Assembly: GCF_003966715.1 (NCBI RefSeq)
Contig: NZ_AP018907.1
Span: 50,001 to 114,000, forward strand
Direction: 5' to 3'
Length of the DNA: 64,000 nt
DNA from: Blastochloris tepida
GTDB lineage: Bacteria > Pseudomonadota > Alphaproteobacteria > Rhizobiales > Xanthobacteraceae
Position 1 is the stretch's first letter; each line of letters starts with the position of its first letter. Below, in pieces: positions 63,917-64,000 of the stretch. The notes beneath the pieces were generated by a model that was given only the letters and a program-made list of their open reading frames with translations, was not told the origin of the DNA and searched no databases. The position numbers and the translations under genes were made by a program.

Positions 63917-64000
63917 TCAGGACCGTCCGGCGAGGTCGCGGCTGCGAACCATGCTCTCGCCCTGGGACACCGGATAGCCGAAGCGGCGCTTGGTGGCGTT
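63917..64000 (-). CDS. C-terminal end of an unidentified gene
   Basis: The last 27 codons of a minus-strand frame, ending RRFGYPVSQGESMVRSRDLA-Gly-Arg-Ser and stop TCA (63917-63919). The rest lies beyond the right edge. The fragment is too short to assign. It precedes the patatin gene on the same strand by 58 bases. Confidence 0.4.
   Translation of the reverse strand, partial: NATKRRFGYPVSQGESMVRSRDLAGRS

Overview
The window is GC-rich chromosomal DNA from an alphaproteobacterium, most likely order Hyphomicrobiales (Rhizobiales). Three RNA or small-gene signatures support this: a circularly permuted two-piece tmRNA gene, a tRNA-His with U72/A73 and no encoded G-1, and the chromosomal neighbourhood sspB / fumC / DUF4169 / RHH / hflKC / DUF2065 / Do-protease. 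Several families of dispersed palindromic repeats typical of this order are also present. The genus cannot be fixed from the sequence alone.

Layout. 1-2.3 kb: start of an acyl-CoA dehydrogenase gene (minus strand, runs off the left edge), a threonylcarbamoyl-AMP synthase and tRNA-His. 2.4-27.7 kb: a large surface-glycan locus built as two convergent gene sets meeting at about 16.03 kb. The plus-strand set has two GT-B-like transferases, a NeuA-type cytidylyltransferase, a fused transketolase, a cysteine-rich GT-B-like capsule protein, a NeuB-type synthase, an SDR, an aldehyde dehydrogenase and a GT4 glycosyltransferase. The minus-strand set starts with a tightly coupled pseudaminic-acid-type operon (pseB, pseC, SpsF-like cytidylyltransferase, pseG-H fusion, pseI). 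It continues with a pyruvyl-transferase family protein, an ABC flippase-like exporter, a methyltransferase and an AsnB-type amidotransferase. The locus therefore holds two ulosonate synthases and two CMP-transferases, which implies two different nonulosonic (or related) sugars.

28-36 kb: a LysR regulator, a small helical ORF, a UvrD/PcrA helicase, prmA, a hotdog thioesterase and a Dld/GlcD-type FAD oxidoreductase. 36-49 kb: housekeeping and protein quality control. This part holds an AsmA-like protein, folA, sspB and the tmRNA gene ssrA (the tag and its ClpXP adaptor side by side), then thyA, fumC, a DUF4169/RHH pair, and hflK-hflC-DUF2065-Do protease. 49-55 kb: an Lrp/AsnC regulator, serB, miaA, and the branched-chain amino-acid genes ilvB-ilvN-ilvC preceded by a leader peptide and attenuator. 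55-64 kb: a BrnT toxin with an atypical antitoxin, a NodU-type carbamoyltransferase, a secreted protein, thiC under a TPP riboswitch, pdxY-Nudix, a patatin-like lipoprotein, and the last codons of another gene.

Between genes lie at least four families of palindromic repeats, two short tandem repeats, and hairpins placed on stop codons or ribosome-binding regions. The most promising lead for undescribed biology is the plus-strand ulosonate module (6.9-14.8 kb). It pairs a NeuB-like synthase with a transketolase, an SDR and an aldehyde dehydrogenase, and lacks the usual epimerase, dehydratase and hydrolase steps.
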